64,000 nt of DNA from NCBI RefSeq assembly GCF_900105205.1, contig NZ_FNSQ01000005.1, positions 1,054,001 through 1,118,000 on the forward strand. The letters run 5' to 3'. This stretch comes from Microbacterium hydrocarbonoxydans. GTDB lineage: Bacteria > Actinomycetota > Actinomycetes > Actinomycetales > Microbacteriaceae. Each line of letters starts with the position of its first letter. Within the stretch, counting starts at the first letter, position 1. The notes below the pieces were generated by a model that was not told the origin of the DNA, did no database searches, and saw only the letters and a list, made by a program, of their open reading frames with translations. Made by a program: the position numbers and the translations under genes. Of the stretch, positions 34,128 to 45,327 are shown piece after piece.

Positions 34128-34916
34128 GTGCCCGAAGCCCTGCCCGATCCGCTCCGCGCCGATGGCGTCCTGTTCGACCTCGACGGCGTGCTGACGCCGA
34201 CCGCCGAGGTCCACATGCGCGCGTGGAAGGTCGTGTTCGACGACGTCTTCGAACGCTGGGGCATCACCCCGCCGTACTCCGATGCGGACTACTTCGACTA
34301 CGTCGACGGCAAGAAGCGCTACGACGGCGTCGCGAGCCTGCTGCACAGCCGCAACGTCGAGGTGCCGTGGGGTGCTGTCGACGATCCGCCCGAGGCCGAG
34401 ACGATCTGCGGCATCGGCAACCGCAAGAACGCCGCCTTCGCCGAATCGCTGCGCGCCGAGGGCATCGCGCCGTTCCCCGGCTCGCTCGCGCTGATCGAGA
34501 AGCTCTCCGCCGCAGGGGTGCCCATCGGTGTCGTGTCGAGCTCGAAGAACGCCGAAGAGGTGCTGACCGCCGCCGGCATCCGCTCGTTCTTCCCCGTCGT
34601 GGTCGACGGCGTGGTGGCCGAGCGCGACCACCTCGCCTCCAAGCCGGCCGCCGACATGTTCCGTGCCGGCGCCGTCGCGCTCGGGGTGGATCCCGCCCGC
34701 AGCATCGCCGTCGAGGACGCGACGTCCGGCGTCGCCTCCGCCGCGGCCGCCGGCTATGCGACCGTCGTCGGCGTCGACAGGGGCGCGGGCGCCGATGCCC
34801 TCCGCGAGGCCGGCGCGACCGTCGTCGTCGAGGACCTCGCCGTCTTCCTCTCGGACTCCGGGTCCGCAGCTCCGTCCCCCCAGGCCACCCCCTCCGACCC
34901 CGAGGAGACCGCATGA
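34128..34916 (+). CDS. HAD-family beta-phosphoglucomutase-like protein
   Basis: A 262-residue HAD hydrolase/mutase. The nucleophile motif is LFDLDGVLTPTAEVHMRAW at the N-terminus, motif II is VVSSSKNAEEVL, and motif III/IV is ASKPAADMFRAGAVALGVDPARSIAVEDATSGVASA. It overlaps the GH65 gene by 4 bases, and beta-phosphoglucomutases commonly accompany GH65 phosphorylases, converting their beta-glucose 1-phosphate to glucose 6-phosphate; that role is inferred. GTG 34128 has GGAGG five bases upstream. An in-frame GTG at 34080 has TACGCT exactly six bases before it, so it may be the transcription start or an alternative leaderless start giving 278 residues. Confidence 0.87.
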   Translation: MPEALPDPLRADGVLFDLDGVLTPTAEVHMRAWKVVFDDVFERWGITPPYSDADYFDYVDGKKRYDGVASLLHSRNVEVPWGAVDDPPEAETICGIGNRKNAAFAESLRAEGIAPFPGSLALIEKLSAAGVPIGVVSSSKNAEEVLTAAGIRSFFPVVVDGVVAERDHLASKPAADMFRAGAVALGVDPARSIAVEDATSGVASAAAAGYATVVGVDRGAGADALREAGATVVVEDLAVFLSDSGSAAPSPQATPSDPEETA

Positions 34917-37417
34917 TCGACCGCGACCGCTTCCCCGTCGACCCCTGGCGCCTCATCGAGACCCGCTACTCGGAGGACGGAGTGGCCGAGACGCTGTTCG
35001 CCGTCGGCAACGGGTACCTCGGACTTCGCGGCAATCACATCGAAGGACGCGGCGCGCACGAGCACGGCACGTTCATCAACGGACTCCACGAGACCTGGCC
35101 GATCCGGCACGCGGAGCAGGCCTTCGGCTTCGCCGAGGTCGGCCAGACGATCGTCAACGCGCCGGACGCCAAGGTCATGCGCGTGTACGTCGACGACGAG
35201 CCGATCTCCTTCGACGAGGCGGACGTGCGCGAGTACCGCCGCACGCTCGACATGCGCACCGGCGTGCTGGAGCGCGTCGTGGTGTGGGAGACCCCGTCTG
35301 GCAAGCGCGTGCGGATGCGCGACGAGCGCATCGTCAGCTTCGAGGAGCGCCACCTCGCGATCCTCCGCCTCGAGGTCGTCGTCGAGAACGCCGACGCCCC
35401 CGTGACGATCAGCTGTCAGATGATCAACCGTCAGGACGGTGCCGGCGTGTATGCGGGCACCCCGAACCAGGCGAAGAGCGGCTTCGATCCCCGCAAGGCA
35501 GAGAGGATCGCCGAGCGCGTCCTCGAGCCGGCCGAGCACTGGCAGGACGACCTGCGCTCGGCCCTGTCGTACACCGTCGCGGCGTCCGGCATGACCGTCG
35601 CCGTCGTCGCCGATCACGTCATCGACACCGAGAACGACTACACCTCCCGCACGCTCATCGAGGAGGACATCTCCAAGAACGTGTTCCGGGTGCAGGCGAA
35701 GGCCGGTGTGCCGATCTCCGTCACCAAGCTCGTCAGCTACCACACATCTCGTGGTGTGCCGCCGCGGGAGCTCGTCGACCGCTGCCGTCGGTCGCTCGAC
35801 CGCGTCGCCTTCGAGGGCGTGCAGGCCCAGTTCGATCGGCAGGCCGAATGGCTCGCCGCGTTCTGGGCGCGCAGCGACGTGCAGATCGGCGCGCACGACG
35901 ACATCCAGCAGGCGACGCGCTGGTGCCTGTTGCAGCTCGCTCAGGCCTCGGCGCGCGCCGACGGCACCGGAGTGCCGGCGAAGGGCGTCTCCGGGTCGGG
36001 GTACAGCGGGCACTACTTCTGGGACACCGAGATCTACGTGCTCCCGTTCCTCACCTACACGTCGCCGCAGTGGGCGCGGAATGCGCTGCGCGCTCGCGTG
36101 CTCATGCTCCCCGCCGCCCGCCGCAGGGCCGCGCAGCTCAACGAGGCGGGCGCGCTGTTCCCGTGGCGCACGATCAACGGCGAGGAGGCCTCGGCCTACT
36201 ACGCCGCCGGCACCGCGCAGTACCACATCAACGCCGACGTCAGCTTCGCGCTCGGCAAGTACGTCCGCGCCACCGGTGACGACGACTTCCTGCGTCGCGA
36301 GGGCATCGACATCGCGATCGAGACGGCGCGTCTGTGGGCGACGCTCGGGTTCTGGCGCACCTCGCGCCTCGTCGCCGACACGACAGACGACGACGGCATC
36401 GAGACGTTCCACATCCATGGCGTCACGGGGCCGGACGAGTACACGACCGTCGTCAACGACAACCTGTACACGAACGTCATGGCGCGCTACAACCTCCGCT
36501 ATGCGGCGAAGGTCGTCCGCGAGGCGCAGGAGGCGAACGGCGAGGAGTTCGCCAGGGTCGTCGAGCGCACCGGACTCGCCGAGGGCGAGGCCGAAGGATG
36601 GGAGCGGGCAGCGGATGCCATGTTCATCCCGTTCAGCGAGAACCTCGGCATCCATCCTCAGGACTCGCTGTTCCTCGAGCGCGAGGTGTGGGATCTCGCG
36701 CACACTCCGGCCGAGCAGCGCCCGCTGCTGCTGCACTTCCACCCGCTGGTGATCTACCGGTTCCAGGTGCTGAAGCAGGCGGATGTGGTTCTCGCCCTGT
36801 TCCTGCAGGGCAACCACTTCACGCCGGAGGAGAAGAAGGCCGACTTCGACTACTACGACCCGCTGACCACGGGCGACTCGACGCTCTCTGCGGTCGTGCA
36901 GTCGATCCTCGCCGCCGAGGTGGGCTATCAGGACCTGGCGCTGCAGTACTTCCGCCAGTCGCTGTTCGTCGACCTCCACGATCTGCACCACAATGCGGCG
37001 GACGGCGTGCACGTCGCATCGGCCGGTGGCGTCTGGACTGCGCTCGTCTGCGGCTTCGGCGGCATGCGCGACTACGCGGGGGAGCTCAGCTTCGACCCGC
37101 GTCTCCCCGCGGACTGGCCCTCACTGTCGTATCCCCTCCAGTGGCAGGGATCGGCGCTGCAGATCACCCTCACCACGGGAGAACTGCGCGTGCGGGTGCT
37201 CACCGGCGACCCTGTCCCGTTCACGGTGCGGGATGTCGCGTACATCGCGACCGTCGAGCAGGAGGTCGTCGTCCCGCTCGCCGATCAGGGACCGCTGATC
37301 CCGGGTCGGCCGTCGCTGCGGCAGTTCGCCGATGCGCTGCGAGAGGACGGGACGCGGCTGTCGGCATCCGTGCCGGTGATCACGACCGCCATCCCGATCA
37401 TCGAACCGATCGACTGA
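34913..37417 (+). CDS. Glycoside hydrolase family 65 protein (disaccharide phosphorylase)
   Basis: An 834-residue GH65 enzyme, the family of maltose, trehalose, kojibiose and nigerose phosphorylases. The N-terminal beta-sandwich begins YSEDGVAETLFAVGNGYLGLRGNHIEG. The catalytic (alpha/alpha)6 barrel contains FWDTEIYVLPFLTYTSPQWAR and the catalytic Glu in HGVTGPDEYTTVVNDNLYTN (about residue 504). The C-terminal lid is LPADWPSLSYPLQWQGSALQI. GAGGAG precedes ATG 34913. The exact disaccharide cannot be read from the motifs. It works with the upstream mutase. Confidence 0.93.
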   Translation: MIDRDRFPVDPWRLIETRYSEDGVAETLFAVGNGYLGLRGNHIEGRGAHEHGTFINGLHETWPIRHAEQAFGFAEVGQTIVNAPDAKVMRVYVDDEPISFDEADVREYRRTLDMRTGVLERVVVWETPSGKRVRMRDERIVSFEERHLAILRLEVVVENADAPVTISCQMINRQDGAGVYAGTPNQAKSGFDPRKAERIAERVLEPAEHWQDDLRSALSYTVAASGMTVAVVADHVIDTENDYTSRTLIEEDISKNVFRVQAKAGVPISVTKLVSYHTSRGVPPRELVDRCRRSLDRVAFEGVQAQFDRQAEWLAAFWARSDVQIGAHDDIQQATRWCLLQLAQASARADGTGVPAKGVSGSGYSGHYFWDTEIYVLPFLTYTSPQWARNALRARVLMLPAARRRAAQLNEAGALFPWRTINGEEASAYYAAGTAQYHINADVSFALGKYVRATGDDDFLRREGIDIAIETARLWATLGFWRTSRLVADTTDDDGIETFHIHGVTGPDEYTTVVNDNLYTNVMARYNLRYAAKVVREAQEANGEEFARVVERTGLAEGEAEGWERAADAMFIPFSENLGIHPQDSLFLEREVWDLAHTPAEQRPLLLHFHPLVIYRFQVLKQADVVLALFLQGNHFTPEEKKADFDYYDPLTTGDSTLSAVVQSILAAEVGYQDLALQYFRQSLFVDLHDLHHNAADGVHVASAGGVWTALVCGFGGMRDYAGELSFDPRLPADWPSLSYPLQWQGSALQITLTTGELRVRVLTGDPVPFTVRDVAYIATVEQEVVVPLADQGPLIPGRPSLRQFADALREDGTRLSASVPVITTAIPIIEPID

Positions 37418-37420
37418 GGG

Positions 37421-38500
37421 GTGCTGATCACCGCAGCGCTGTTCGGGCTGGCGCCCGCCCTGCTGCTGCTCGTTCTCGCGATCGTCGAGCGCGCCCGCTC
37501 GGTGCAGCGGGTGTCGTCGCCAGGGCCGAGGTTCGCTCCGGCGCCCGGCGCGACGGTGCTGTACGACGCGCTGCTGCTCGACGCCGACCGTCGAGCGATC
37601 GCGGCCGCGCTGATCGATCTGGCGGTGCGCCGCAAGGTGCGGCTGCTGGTCGACGCGGATGCCGCACCGCAGGGCGGCGGACGGAAGCGCGCTCCCGTCG
37701 CGATCGAGGTCGTCGACGGCGCGACGTTCGCGCCGGAGGAGCTCGGCGTCCTCGAGGCGCTGTTCGGGCCGGACCACACGTCCGGACGCGTGCGGCGGTT
37801 CAGCTCGGACGGCCGGGCGCTGCACCGGCGGGTGCGGGCGGTGCTCGATGAAGCCGAGTCGGGACTCGCCGCCGCTGGCCTGCTCGCCCGCGGGCGGCGC
37901 GGGTGGGCGACCTACCTGCTCCGCGTGGCGGCCACGCTCGTCGTCGGAGTATGCCTGCTCCTTCTCCTCGCCGCCTGGGCGGTGAGCGAGCCGGGGGCGG
38001 CGCTCTACGTCGTCCTGTTCGCCGGTCTTGTCATCGCGATCGCCACCATGGTCGTCGCTCCGGCGCCCTGGCGGCGGTTCCGCCCCGCCGCGCAGCCGAT
38101 GCGCGAACACCTCGCCGGGATGCGCGAGTACATCGCACTCGCTGAGGCCGAGCCGCTGCGGTTCTCACAGTCGGCCGACGGGGCGGAACTGCGGCAGGAT
38201 GTCTCGCCCGAGGCGGCGAGCGAGCGATTGCAGCGATTCCTCCTGAACGAGAGGCTGCTGCCCTATGCGGTGCTCTTCGGGCTGGAGCGCTCGTGGACGT
38301 CGGTGCTGAGAACCGAATCGCAGGAGCTGCGCCTCGCCGATGGCGTGGACGGCGCGCTCGAGGTCGCCGGAGGCGTCATCGAGGTGATCGAGCTGGTGGG
38401 AGGAGTCGTGCATCTCGTGAGCGCGGTCGGCGATCTGATGGACGCCACCGGCGGTGTCGTCGAGGTCGTCGGGGGCGTCTTCGAGGCCGTGTCGTCGTGA
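37421..38500 (+). CDS. DUF2207-like membrane protein, probably lacking the N-terminal domain
   Basis: A 359-residue protein with an N-terminal helix (AALFGLAPALLLLVLAIVE), a cytoplasmic stretch, two central helices (residues ~165-210), and a segment MREYIALAEAEPLRF...LLPYAVLFGLERSW that matches the C-terminal half of DUF2207 proteins. The extracytoplasmic beta domain usually preceding the first helix is absent. The last ~50 residues are a Gly/Val-rich repeat (GGVIEVIELVGGVVHLV and on). It starts 3 bases after the GH65 stop (GTG, with GAGG upstream), but a functional link to sugar metabolism is not evident. Confidence 0.7.
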   Translation: MLITAALFGLAPALLLLVLAIVERARSVQRVSSPGPRFAPAPGATVLYDALLLDADRRAIAAALIDLAVRRKVRLLVDADAAPQGGGRKRAPVAIEVVDGATFAPEELGVLEALFGPDHTSGRVRRFSSDGRALHRRVRAVLDEAESGLAAAGLLARGRRGWATYLLRVAATLVVGVCLLLLLAAWAVSEPGAALYVVLFAGLVIAIATMVVAPAPWRRFRPAAQPMREHLAGMREYIALAEAEPLRFSQSADGAELRQDVSPEAASERLQRFLLNERLLPYAVLFGLERSWTSVLRTESQELRLADGVDGALEVAGGVIEVIELVGGVVHLVSAVGDLMDATGGVVEVVGGVFEAVSS

Positions 38501-38604
38501 TCTCGGGTCCGCGAACCGTGCCAGGAGAGGGCACTGAAGCCCACCGCGGTCGGTCGCGCTGTTCCGCCTGCCTGAACGTCCGTGGCACGCCGTAGGCTGT
38601 TCTG

Positions 38605-40932
38605 GTGACCACAGCCCTCTACCGCCGCTACCGCCCCGAGTCGTTCGGCGAGATGATCGGGCAGTCCCAGGTGACCGAACCGCTGATGACGGCCCTCCGT
38701 GGCGACCGTGTCGGCCACGCCTACCTCTTCTCCGGGCCGCGCGGCTGCGGCAAGACGACGTCTGCGCGCATCCTCGCCCGGTGCCTGAACTGCGCCGAGG
38801 GGCCCACAGACGTGCCGTGCGGCACCTGCCCGAGCTGCGTCGAGCTGTCGCGGGCCGGCGGCGGGTCCCTCGACGTGGTCGAGATCGACGCCGCCAGCCA
38901 CAACGGCGTCGACGACGCGCGTGACCTGCGCGAGCGCGCGACGTTCGCTCCCAGCCGCGACCGCTACAAGATCTTCATCCTCGACGAGGCGCACATGGTG
39001 ACGCCGCAGGGGTTCAACGCCCTCCTCAAGCTCGTCGAGGAGCCGCCGGAGCACGTGAAGTTCATCTTCGCGACGACCGAGCCCGAGAAGGTGCTCGGCA
39101 CGATCCGCTCGCGCACGCACCATTACCCGTTCCGGCTGGTCCCGCCGGCCGCGATGCTCGAATACGTCGAGAAGCTGTGCACCGAAGAGGGTGTGATCGT
39201 CGAGAAGGGCGTGCTGCCGCTCGTCGTCCGCGCCGGAGGCGGGTCTCCTCGCGACACGCTGTCGCTGCTCGACCAGCTCATCGCCGGCTCCGACTCGCCT
39301 GCAGGCTCCGAGACGGTGACCGTCGCATACGAGCGCGCCGTCGCACTGCTCGGCTACACCCACGCGGCGCTGCTCGACGAGATCGTCGACGCACTGGCAT
39401 CCGCGGATGCAGCAGCGGCGTTCCCCGCGATCGATCGTGTCGTGCAGACGGGCCAGGATCCGCGGCGCTTCGTCGACGACCTTCTCGAGCGGCTGCGCGA
39501 TCTCATCGTGATCGCGGCCGTCGGAGCCGGGGCGTCCTCGGTCCTGCGCGGCATCGCCGAAGACGAGCTCGCCCGCATGCGGACGCAGGCGGATGCCTTC
39601 GGCGCGGCGCGCCTGTCGCGCACCGCCGACGTCGTCAGCGCCGCCCTCGACGACATGTCGGGTGCGACCTCTCCGCGACTGCACCTCGAGCTCATGGTGG
39701 CGCGCGTGCTCGCCGCGGCGAACGACGCTCCGGCCGCGGGAACGCCGGCGGGTGCGGCTGCTCCCGTGCGGGCGAGTGCTCCGGCATCCGCTCCGGCTGC
39801 TGCTCCTGCCGCTGCCGCTCCGGCTGTTGCTCCTCCTGCTCCTGCTGCTGCTGCTCCTGCGGCTGCTGCTCCTGCTCCTGCTGCTGCTGCTCCTGCGGCT
39901 GCTGCTCCTGCTTCGTCCTCGGCGCACGATGCCGCAGCGACCGCCTCCGCAGAATCGACGTCGTCGGAGTCCGCCGCGGCTCCGGCCGCAGCCGTGCCGG
40001 CCGTCGAGCCTCAGGCCGCAGAGCCGGTCGCCGCACCTGTGGGACCTGTGACGCTCGAGCACATCGCTGCGGCGTGGCCCGCCGTCCTCAAGCGGCTAGA
40101 GACCATCAGCCGCACCTCGTGGCTGCTGGCGACTGCCGTGCAGCCCCTCGCGTACGTCACGGACACCGAGGTGCTCACCCTCGGGTTCGCCAGCCAGCAC
40201 GACGTGGCGAAGTTCAAGGGCACGACCCCGGGATCCGGCCCGTCCGACCACCTGCGCACCGCCATCGAGCAGGAGGTGGGCGTACGTGTGAAGTACCTTC
40301 CTGCCCCCATGCCGGCCGGGGGAGCGCCTCGTCAGCCCACGACGTCGTCGTCGAGCGGACCCGCCGACGACGCCCCCGTATCGGAGCCTGCGTCAGCGGG
40401 GTCCCCCCGATCGCAGAGCCGAGCCACGACCGCAGCGTCGGTGACCGAGTGGGCGGTCGCCCCGATCCCGGCATCGGCCGAGGCAGTGCCGGCTCCCGCG
40501 GCGGTGTCCGCACCGGCGCCGTCGACGGCGGCCCGGACAGCGGCTGATGCATCCGTGCCGGCAGGGGATGCCGTCGCGACTTCGCAGCCCGCGCCGCGTG
40601 ACCGTGACGAGCCGCCGCCTCCCGTCGACGACGAGCCGCCGTATTACGACGACGAACCCCCGTACGATCCGGCCTACGAGCCCGCCCCGCAGGCGAGCGC
40701 GTCCTCCGGACGTCCCGCATCCGGAGCATCCGCTTCCGTGCGGCCTGCCGCTCCTGCGCAGTCCGCTGCCGTGCCCTCCACTCCGGCGCGCGCAGCATCC
40801 GCCGCACCGGTCGTCACCGAGCGCGCCCCCGCCGGGGGAGTCCAGCGCTACGGCGAGGCCGTGATCCGCCAGGTGCTCGGCGCGACGTTCGTGCGCGAAG
40901 AGCCCTACGAGCCCCCGACGAGGTTCTCCTGA
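38605..40932 (+). CDS. dnaX: DNA polymerase III subunits gamma/tau
   Basis: A 775-residue clamp-loader ATPase. Walker A is [19 protein letters not shown], the zinc module is [19 protein letters not shown], Walker B is [10 protein letters not shown], and [20 protein letters not shown] with [10 protein letters not shown] is highly typical. The C-terminal ~400 residues are Ala/Pro-rich with a 12-residue tandem repeat, and then the conserved tail. GTG 38605 has TAGGCT exactly six bases upstream and no SD, indicating leaderless translation. It overlaps recR by one base. Confidence 0.97.
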   Translation: MTTALYRRYRPESFGEMIGQSQVTEPLMTALRGDRVGHAYLFSGPRGCGKTTSARILARCLNCAEGPTDVPCGTCPSCVELSRAGGGSLDVVEIDAASHNGVDDARDLRERATFAPSRDRYKIFILDEAHMVTPQGFNALLKLVEEPPEHVKFIFATTEPEKVLGTIRSRTHHYPFRLVPPAAMLEYVEKLCTEEGVIVEKGVLPLVVRAGGGSPRDTLSLLDQLIAGSDSPAGSETVTVAYERAVALLGYTHAALLDEIVDALASADAAAAFPAIDRVVQTGQDPRRFVDDLLERLRDLIVIAAVGAGASSVLRGIAEDELARMRTQADAFGAARLSRTADVVSAALDDMSGATSPRLHLELMVARVLAAANDAPAAGTPAGAAAPVRASAPASAPAAAPAAAAPAVAPPAPAAAAPAAAAPAPAAAAPAAAAPASSSAHDAAATASAESTSSESAAAPAAAVPAVEPQAAEPVAAPVGPVTLEHIAAAWPAVLKRLETISRTSWLLATAVQPLAYVTDTEVLTLGFASQHDVAKFKGTTPGSGPSDHLRTAIEQEVGVRVKYLPAPMPAGGAPRQPTTSSSSGPADDAPVSEPASAGSPRSQSRATTAASVTEWAVAPIPASAEAVPAPAAVSAPAPSTAARTAADASVPAGDAVATSQPAPRDRDEPPPPVDDEPPYYDDEPPYDPAYEPAPQASASSGRPASGASASVRPAAPAQSAAVPSTPARAASAAPVVTERAPAGGVQRYGEAVIRQVLGATFVREEPYEPPTRFS
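39835..39906 (+). repeat. 36-bp perfect tandem repeat in dnaX
   Basis: Two identical 36-bp units (39835-39870, 39871-39906) made of GCT/CCT/GCG codons encode two copies of [12 protein letters not shown]. They lie in the flexible linker between the ATPase core and the C-terminal tau domain, where length changes should be tolerated. Confidence 0.92.
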
Positions 40933-41525
40933 TGTATGACGGCATCGTGCAAGAGCTGATCGACGAGTTCGGCCGGCTTCCCGGTATCGGACCCAAGTCC
41001 GCGCAGCGCATCGCGTTCCACATCCTGCAGACGCCGACGTTCGATGTCGCGCGCCTGTCCGAGCTGCTCGTCGAGATCCGGGTGCGCGTGCGCTTCTGCG
41101 AGATCTGCGGCAACGTCGCGGAGCAGGAGCGCTGCGCCATCTGTCGCGACCCGCGACGCAATGCGGCCCTGATCTGCGTGGTCGAAGACGCGAAAGACGT
41201 CGCGGCCATCGAGCGCACGCGTGAGTTCCGCGGCCTCTACCACGTGCTCGGCGGGGCGATCAGCCCGATCGCGGGTATCGGGCCCGACGACCTGCGCATC
41301 GCCCAGCTCATGACGCGTCTCGCCGACGGGACGGTGCAGGAGGTCATCCTGGCGACCAACCCGAACCTCGAGGGCGAGGCCACCGCCAGCTACCTGAGTC
41401 GACTGCTCACGACGATGCAGATCACGGTGTCGCGTCTCGCCTCGGGTCTTCCCGTCGGAGGCGACCTCGAATACGCGGACGAGGTCACCCTCGGTCGCGC
41501 CTTCGAGGGCCGGCGCGTGCTGTGA
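40932..41525 (+). CDS. recR: Recombination mediator protein RecR
   Basis: A 197-residue RecR, part of the RecFOR pathway that loads RecA at gaps. It has the helix-hairpin-helix [17 protein letters not shown], the zinc finger [16 protein letters not shown] and the Toprim domain ([34 protein letters not shown]). It follows dnaX as in most bacteria, with one-base overlap (TGATG), and overlaps the next gene by 4 bases. Confidence 0.98.
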   Translation: MYDGIVQELIDEFGRLPGIGPKSAQRIAFHILQTPTFDVARLSELLVEIRVRVRFCEICGNVAEQERCAICRDPRRNAALICVVEDAKDVAAIERTREFRGLYHVLGGAISPIAGIGPDDLRIAQLMTRLADGTVQEVILATNPNLEGEATASYLSRLLTTMQITVSRLASGLPVGGDLEYADEVTLGRAFEGRRVL

Positions 41526-42460
41526 ACGCGCAGGGCGGCTTCTCGCGACGCGGTTGGCTGCTCTTCGGGGCGATGGCCCTGCTGTGGGGCGTGCCCTACC
41601 TGTTCATCAGCATCGCGGTCGAGTCCATCTCTCCGCCCGCGATCGTGGCCGGGCGCACTCTCATCGCTGCGCTCCTGCTCCTGCCGTTCGCGATCCGCGG
41701 GGGTGCGCTGCGCGCCGCCCTTCGACACTGGCCGTGGGTTCTCGCCTTCGGGATCATCGAGATGGCTGGCCCCTTCGTGCTGCTCGGTCACGCCGAGATG
41801 ACGCTTCCCTCGGGGATGACAGGCCTGCTCGTCGCGACGGTGCCGCTGTTCGCCGCGCTCATCGCGCTCGGAGGAGGCGATCGGGCGGTGCTGCGTCCAT
41901 CCCGCTCGATCGGACTGCTCGTCGGATTCCTCGGGGTGGCGATCGTCGTCGCCGGTCCCGGACTCTTCGGGGGCCAGGTGAGCCTGCTTGCGGCGGGCGA
42001 GGTGCTGCTGGTCGCGATCCTCTACGCCATCGCCCCCTTCATCGTGGCGCGCAAGCTGAACGACGTCCCCTCCCTGGGAACGATCGTGCTGTCGCTGCTG
42101 ATGATCGGAGTGATCTACCTGCCGATCGGCATCCTCACCCAGCACGAAGTCCCCACACTGCCGTCGGTCGGAGCGCTTCTCGCTCTCGCCGTGATCTGCA
42201 CGGCTGTCGCGTTCCTCGCCTTCTTCGCGCTGATCCGCGAGGTCGGCCCCGTGCGCGCCCCGCTGTTCACGTACGTCAACCCGGTCGTCGCGATCATCCT
42301 GGGCGCGATCGTGCTCGCCGAGCCGCTGACCCCTGGACTGCTGATCGGATTCCCGCTCATCATCGTCGGATGCTGGTTCGCCGCCACCGGCGGTCGCTTC
42401 CGCCCTCCGGCATCCTCTGCACCCGAGCTCGTCCCCGCGCCCCTGCCGCCCGCGCCTTGA
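41522..42460 (+). CDS. EamA/DMT-family transporter
   Basis: A 312-residue, ten-helix drug/metabolite transporter with two EamA halves, the first from [23 protein letters not shown], the second ending [37 protein letters not shown]. Such proteins export amino acids or other metabolites; the substrate is unknown. GTG 41522 overlaps the recR stop (GTGA). The C-terminus is a Pro-rich tail. Confidence 0.9.
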   Translation: MNAQGGFSRRGWLLFGAMALLWGVPYLFISIAVESISPPAIVAGRTLIAALLLLPFAIRGGALRAALRHWPWVLAFGIIEMAGPFVLLGHAEMTLPSGMTGLLVATVPLFAALIALGGGDRAVLRPSRSIGLLVGFLGVAIVVAGPGLFGGQVSLLAAGEVLLVAILYAIAPFIVARKLNDVPSLGTIVLSLLMIGVIYLPIGILTQHEVPTLPSVGALLALAVICTAVAFLAFFALIREVGPVRAPLFTYVNPVVAIILGAIVLAEPLTPGLLIGFPLIIVGCWFAATGGRFRPPASSAPELVPAPLPPAP

Positions 42461-42750
42461 CGCCACCCCTCCGCCCCCTCTGTCCCTCCTCGTCCACCCT
42501 CCTCTGTTCCAGACCCCCCGTTCTGCGGGCACAACTTCGGATGCCGCGGGCGGCGCGCCGCCGCATCCTGCAGTCCTCCGGCGTGTCTGCCGCCGTCTCC
42601 GAAACTGTGCCCAGGGCGGACGCCGCCGCGCACGCCATCACCAGGACGCCGGCCGCCGCCGACAGGAGGGGCGTCACATGCGACGCAGGGCATATGCGCC
42701 GATCGTAGAATGAGCGTGGGCGGATCCGCCCGACATCCCAGGGAGTGATC
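42461..42750 (+). promoter_or_regulatory. C-rich intergenic region and lysC promoter
   Basis: These 290 bases have no supported gene. The first 80 are strikingly pyrimidine-rich (CCTCC/CCCC runs). A 14-bp palindrome lies at 42549-42562. TAGAAT (42706-42711) is a good -10 for lysC; the predicted transcript would begin with the perfect palindrome GGGCGGATCCGCCC (42718-42731), a 5'-terminal hairpin before GGGAG and the GTG. Confidence 0.55.
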
Positions 42751-44034
42751 GTGGCCCTCATCGTGCAGAAGTACGGCGGCTCGTCCGTCGCCGACGCAGA
42801 GAGCATCAAGCGCGTCGCCAAGCGCATCGTCGACACGCGTCGTGCAGGTCACGATGTCGTGGTCGCCGTGAGCGCGATGGGCGACACCACCGACGAGCTG
42901 CTCGACCTCGCGAACGAGGTCGCGCCGATCCCGGCTCCGCGCGAGCTCGACATGCTGCTGTCCAGCGGCGAGCGGATCTCGATGGCGCTCCTGGCCATGG
43001 CGATCCACTCGATGGGCTTCGAGGCACGCTCGTTCACCGGCAGCCAGGCCGGCATGATCACCGACTCCCAGCACGGCGCCGCTCGCATCGTCGATGTCAC
43101 TCCCGTGCGACTGCGCGAGGCGCTCGACGAGGGCGCGATCGTCATCGTCGCCGGATTCCAGGGGTTCAACCGCGATACCCGCGACATCACGACGCTCGGC
43201 CGCGGCGGCTCGGACACGACCGCCGTCGCCCTGGCGGCAGCACTGGATGCCGATGTCTGCGAGATCTACAGCGACGTCGACGGGATCTTCACCGCGGACC
43301 CGCGCGTCATCCCCAAGGCGCAGAAGCTCGACCACATCGGCAGCGAGGAGATGCTCGAGCTCGCCGCCAACGGAGCCAAGGTGCTCTACATCCGCGCCGT
43401 CGAGTATGCACGCCGACACGGCGTCCTGATCCACGCCCGGTCGACCTTCTCGTCGTCCGAGGGCACATACGTTCTGGGCGAGGGCATGAAGAACCCTCGC
43501 GAAGCCGAGGGAGCAGCAGCCATGGAAGAACCCATCGTCGCCGGTGTCGCCACCGATTTCGGCCAGGCCAAGATCACGGTCGCGGGCGTCCCCGACGTCC
43601 CCGGCAAGGCGGCCGAGATCTTCAAGATCGTCGCCAAGTCCGGCGCGAACGTCGACATGATCGTCCAGAACGTGTCGGCGACGGGACGCACCGACATCTC
43701 GTTCACGGTTCCCAAGGCGGATTCGGCAGCAGCGCTCAAGGCGCTCGCCGGTGAGCAGACCGAGGTCGGCTTCCAGAACCTCGTGCACGACGACCAGATC
43801 GGCAAGCTCTCGGTCGTGGGTGCCGGAATGCGCACGCACTCAGGAGTCTCGGCGGTGCTGTTCGAGGCGCTGTCCGCCGGCGGCATCAACATCGAGATGA
43901 TCTCGACGTCCGAGATCCGCATCTCGGTCGTGCTGCGCGACACCGACCTGGCCGAGGCCGCACGCACCGTGCACACCGCGTACGGCCTCGACGGGGACGC
44001 CGAGGCGACCGTCCACGCCGGCACCGGTCGCTGA
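42751..44034 (+). CDS. lysC: Aspartate kinase
   Basis: A 427-residue aspartokinase, the first step to lysine, threonine and methionine. The catalytic domain has [19 protein letters not shown] and [19 protein letters not shown]; the regulatory C-terminus holds two ACT domains ([29 protein letters not shown] and later [33 protein letters not shown]). The C-terminal ACT pair is probably also expressed as a separate beta subunit, since an ATG within [18 protein letters not shown] is well placed, as known in Corynebacterium; that is inference. I chose GTG 42751 because the family begins ALIVQKYGG and GGGAG lies just upstream. asd follows after 139 bases. Confidence 0.97.
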   Translation: MALIVQKYGGSSVADAESIKRVAKRIVDTRRAGHDVVVAVSAMGDTTDELLDLANEVAPIPAPRELDMLLSSGERISMALLAMAIHSMGFEARSFTGSQAGMITDSQHGAARIVDVTPVRLREALDEGAIVIVAGFQGFNRDTRDITTLGRGGSDTTAVALAAALDADVCEIYSDVDGIFTADPRVIPKAQKLDHIGSEEMLELAANGAKVLYIRAVEYARRHGVLIHARSTFSSSEGTYVLGEGMKNPREAEGAAAMEEPIVAGVATDFGQAKITVAGVPDVPGKAAEIFKIVAKSGANVDMIVQNVSATGRTDISFTVPKADSAAALKALAGEQTEVGFQNLVHDDQIGKLSVVGAGMRTHSGVSAVLFEALSAGGINIEMISTSEIRISVVLRDTDLAEAARTVHTAYGLDGDAEATVHAGTGR

Positions 44035-44074
44035 CCCACCGCGGGCGAGTCTTGACCCTCGCACGGCACGGTAG

Positions 44075-45244
<1,170 letters not shown>

Positions 45245-45327
45245 GAGCATCCCCGCGATACCGAACCGGTCTGGCTGAGGAGGCCCGTCTGGTCAGTGGC
45301 GCCGCGACCTCGAACTAGACTGTCCTG

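Noticed and set aside
39770..39920. CTG/CCT-rich repeat as a possible CRISPR or structural non-coding array
   Set aside because: It is in frame inside dnaX, lacks repeat-spacer organisation, and encodes a plausible flexible linker.
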